Part shown: positions 62,049 to 64,000 of the stretch, piece after piece
Numbering within the stretch: the first letter of the stretch is position 1
Layout: each line of letters starts with the position of its first letter
From: Gaeumannomyces sp. JS-464
Lineage: Eukaryota; Ascomycota; Sordariomycetes; Magnaporthales; Magnaporthaceae
Length of the DNA stretch: 64,000 nucleotides
Assembly: GCA_002197995.1 (NCBI GenBank)
Contig: NGZR01000002.1
Span: 4,278,001-4,342,000, forward strand
Reading direction: 5' to 3'
Program-made: the position numbers and the translations under genes
The notes under the pieces: model-generated
Seen by the model: only the letters and a program-made list of their open reading frames with translations
Databases searched by the model: none
Told to the model about the DNA's origin: nothing

Positions 62049-63061
62049 GCAGGTTGGTTCAGGCAGGCCTTTGATGTGTGGGGGTACATGTTGTTTTTTT
62101 ATGATTTTACTTGGCTGGCTTGGTCGCGTCTAAAATTGGTCGACCAGCCGTCAGAATGGTAATCGCGCGGCGGTACCCCTGGGTTAGTACAGCTACATCA
62201 TATAATAAATAAAGCCTCTTTTGAGTATAGATGAGTGTATAGCTTTCGCCGAATGCCCTCTTTCCTGTTCAGTGGAAAACCTGTCACCGAAAACCTGGGG
62301 GCTCCCTCGCTAACTTTGCGGGACACCGTGATCATTTCTGGATGAGCTCTGCGATCGAAATAGGGAAACTTAGTGGAGGCAGACTTGTGCCAGGTTTCTC
62401 AAGTCTTCTCAGTGCTAGCATCCATTCTAAAAATCGCTCTCGCGGTGATGTCATTCTATCATCTCCCTGGACTCTACCGGAAATTGGACGTCTGTTGACA
62501 ATTATCTCGGGCCATTTCTGGCAGTGATCATGAATATTCTAGGTAGAGAAAGACTGGATGTGGGACGAAGCAAATTTAGTTTTATGACTATGACCACCTA
62601 TGTGAATTCCCTGTCATGAAGCTCGCAGCTCGAACCGTCATGTCGCGTTTTCTTTTGGTCTCTAAGCACTCCATACTGTGAGCGACACTCTACCGAGGCT
62701 AAGAATCCTTTTTTACAAGTTAGCTGCCGCAGCCGGAGCAGCTCGAGCGACCTCGGCATCGTTGGAGATCGAGCCCTCATCCAGCCTGTGACTTGGAACC
62801 GCCGCGGGGTGCGTGCCGGACTTTGGGCCTGGGTGGCAGGCGTGACCCGTGGCGCAGCGCTCTAAGCACGACAGGGCCTCTGCGCAGCGGAATAGAGGCG
62901 TTTGGGTGCTGCAGTGGTTCACCGTCCGCCGAGGCGGCGGGCAGTGGAACGAACCTGGCACGCACCACGACACAATCCTCGATATCACCCTTGGGAGGGG
63001 ACCCTTGCCGCGATGGCGGTCGATCCTGCTGCCACCGCTGAATTTCGCGGTCAGGGAACTC
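62049..63061. other. Convergent intergenic region UGP1 / ING-family gene
   Basis: About 1 kb between two 3' ends. Apart from the UGP1 polyadenylation signal I see no gene or repeat. Confidence 0.45.
62204..62213 (+). terminator. Candidate UGP1 polyadenylation signal
   Basis: Two overlapping AATAAA hexamers (62204-62209 and 62208-62213) lie about 155 bp after the UGP1 stop codon. Confidence 0.5.
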
Positions 63062-64000
63062 CTATTTCCCCTTGTTCCCGTTCTTTTTCATGGTTTCGTC
63101 GCAAATTCTATCTTCTAGTTAGCGTCTGTAGATCAAGGAGATCGAGGAAAGACAGCTGATGGATTAGGAAGACGTTTTTACTTACGGGCAATACCAGAGT
63201 CCCGTAGGCTCTGCTTTCAGACCAACGCAGCCCCTGTGATCAATAATGTTAGTTATCTCTCATTCGTCAAAGTAAGTCTGTCTCGCAAGACAGGAGGAGA
63301 AAAGGTTAAGGTATGTGATTTACCAGTGGAACCACTCCGTGGGGCACTCAGCGTTATCGCAAGCTACCATGTCGCCGAAGCTTACGTTCTGGCAAATGCA
63401 GTACTTGCGATCGTCGCCGGCCTCGTCGTCCTCAATATCCAGCATCTCTTCGTCCTCGTCGTCCTCGTCTGCTGAGCCCTTGTGCTCCTTCTTAAGGCGC
63501 GCTACCCCCGAGCCCGGCCTACCAGCTGCGCCCACTGTGCCTTTGTTCTGCGAGACAGGCCCAAGCGCAGCGCCTGGTGTTCCTGTGCGGGAGCTGCGCT
63601 CGTCGCCACTCTGGTGTGACGCGGCATCTGATAGATCCGAATCCACCGTCGAAGATGGCGACGCCTTTGCTGAGACCCGCTTAACCCGAGAGAGTCCTGA
63701 CTTGGTGACCCCAGTACCCGTGGCTGCGGGTGTGCTTTTCTTCCGGCTATGCGAAGAAGACGGCGTTCCCGACTTCCGGCCAGCTCCCCCAGATGACGTG
63801 CCCTTGATGGAAGCCCTGGGACCCGCGCTTCCTGCTCGTTGCGCACCAGTTGGGGTCTGGTGACCCTTGGGCGTCCCGGGTCCCAGCGAAGAGTGTCTTG
63901 CGAGGCTGCTTGACGTTGCTGGCGCGTTTCCTAGTCCGCTATTGACCCGCGGCCCCCTCTTAGGGGCGCCGCTGCCAGGTCCAGCAGACATCTCACGAGC
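63062..64000 (-). CDS. ING-family PHD-finger protein, C-terminal part (partial at right edge)
   Basis: ING proteins are nuclear subunits of histone acetyltransferase or deacetylase complexes; the PHD finger binds the histone H3 tail. The first visible exon (64000-63324) encodes a long Ser/Gly/Pro-rich linker, an acidic stretch ([21 protein letters not shown]) and the start of the PHD finger. Exons 63233-63186 and 63107-63062 finish it. Spliced, the zinc ligands read CIC...CDNAEC...[13 protein letters not shown]...WYCPIC, the Cys4-His-Cys3 pattern with the ING-type GDMVACD. The end is KKNGNKGK. The ATG at 63991 is probably internal, because the N-terminal ING coiled coil must lie beyond the window. 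No frame slip is seen. A Yng2/NuA4-type assignment is likely but not proven. Confidence 0.88.
63108..63185 (-). other. ING-family gene last intron
   Basis: A 78-bp intron, GTAAGT...GATAG, joining WYCP to ICDETMKK, so that the last two zinc ligands come from different exons. Confidence 0.85.
63234..63323 (-). other. ING-family gene intron inside the PHD finger
   Basis: A 90-bp intron, GTAAAT...TCACAG, splitting the codon for Trp in WFHW-GCVGL. Confidence 0.85.

Noticed and set aside
62820..62960. tRNA-like GTGGCGCAGCG string
   Set aside because: It lacks a matching B box and a cloverleaf at the right spacing.

Overview
This is a filamentous ascomycete nuclear window, most probably from a Sordariomycete. 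Supporting signs are short GT-AG introns, a velvet factor (velB type), a giant leashin / 'involucrin repeat' protein (a family tied to Woronin bodies, which only Pezizomycotina have), Zn2Cys6 and DUF3605 genes, and the form of the telomerase N-terminus. I cannot fix the order or species. No transposon, rRNA, tRNA or CRISPR array was recognised.

Layout, left to right: telomerase reverse transcriptase N-terminal part (-, runs off the left edge); a DH-BAR-SH3 RhoGEF (+); an SDR oxidoreductase (+); about 4 kb of gene-poor DNA with a 57-T tract; velB (+); a small GRGG-repeat (DUF3602/Par32-like) protein (+); a GNAT acetyltransferase (+) converging on uroporphyrinogen decarboxylase HEM12 (-); a large unrecognised, possibly mitochondrial protein (+); a Zn2Cys6 regulator (+); an 18.6-kb leashin-like gene (-); a FolB/dihydroneopterin-aldolase-domain protein (+) converging on a DUF3605 protein (-); UDP-glucose pyrophosphorylase (+); and a PHD-finger ING-family gene (-, runs off the right edge).

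The genes look like an ordinary chromosomal neighbourhood (housekeeping, development, chromatin, cell polarity, septal biology) rather than a metabolic cluster. The most distinctive locus is the leashin-like gene at 34.0-52.6 kb. It has a charged N-terminal block, about 10 kb of Pro/Glu/Ala-rich repeats punctuated by SKKKSKK-type lysine motifs, recurring Ala/Gly hydrophobic patches, and a conserved coiled-coil C-terminal module.

A feature of the whole window is that many clearly conserved genes need one-base frame corrections (telomerase, RhoGEF, SDR, velB, GNAT, the regulator, leashin and especially UDP-glucose pyrophosphorylase), while HEM12, DUF3605, FolB, ING and the Par32-like gene are clean. 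I read this as uncorrected sequence indels, not as mass pseudogenisation. Coordinates of the affected genes are gene spans with exon edges where I could see them.
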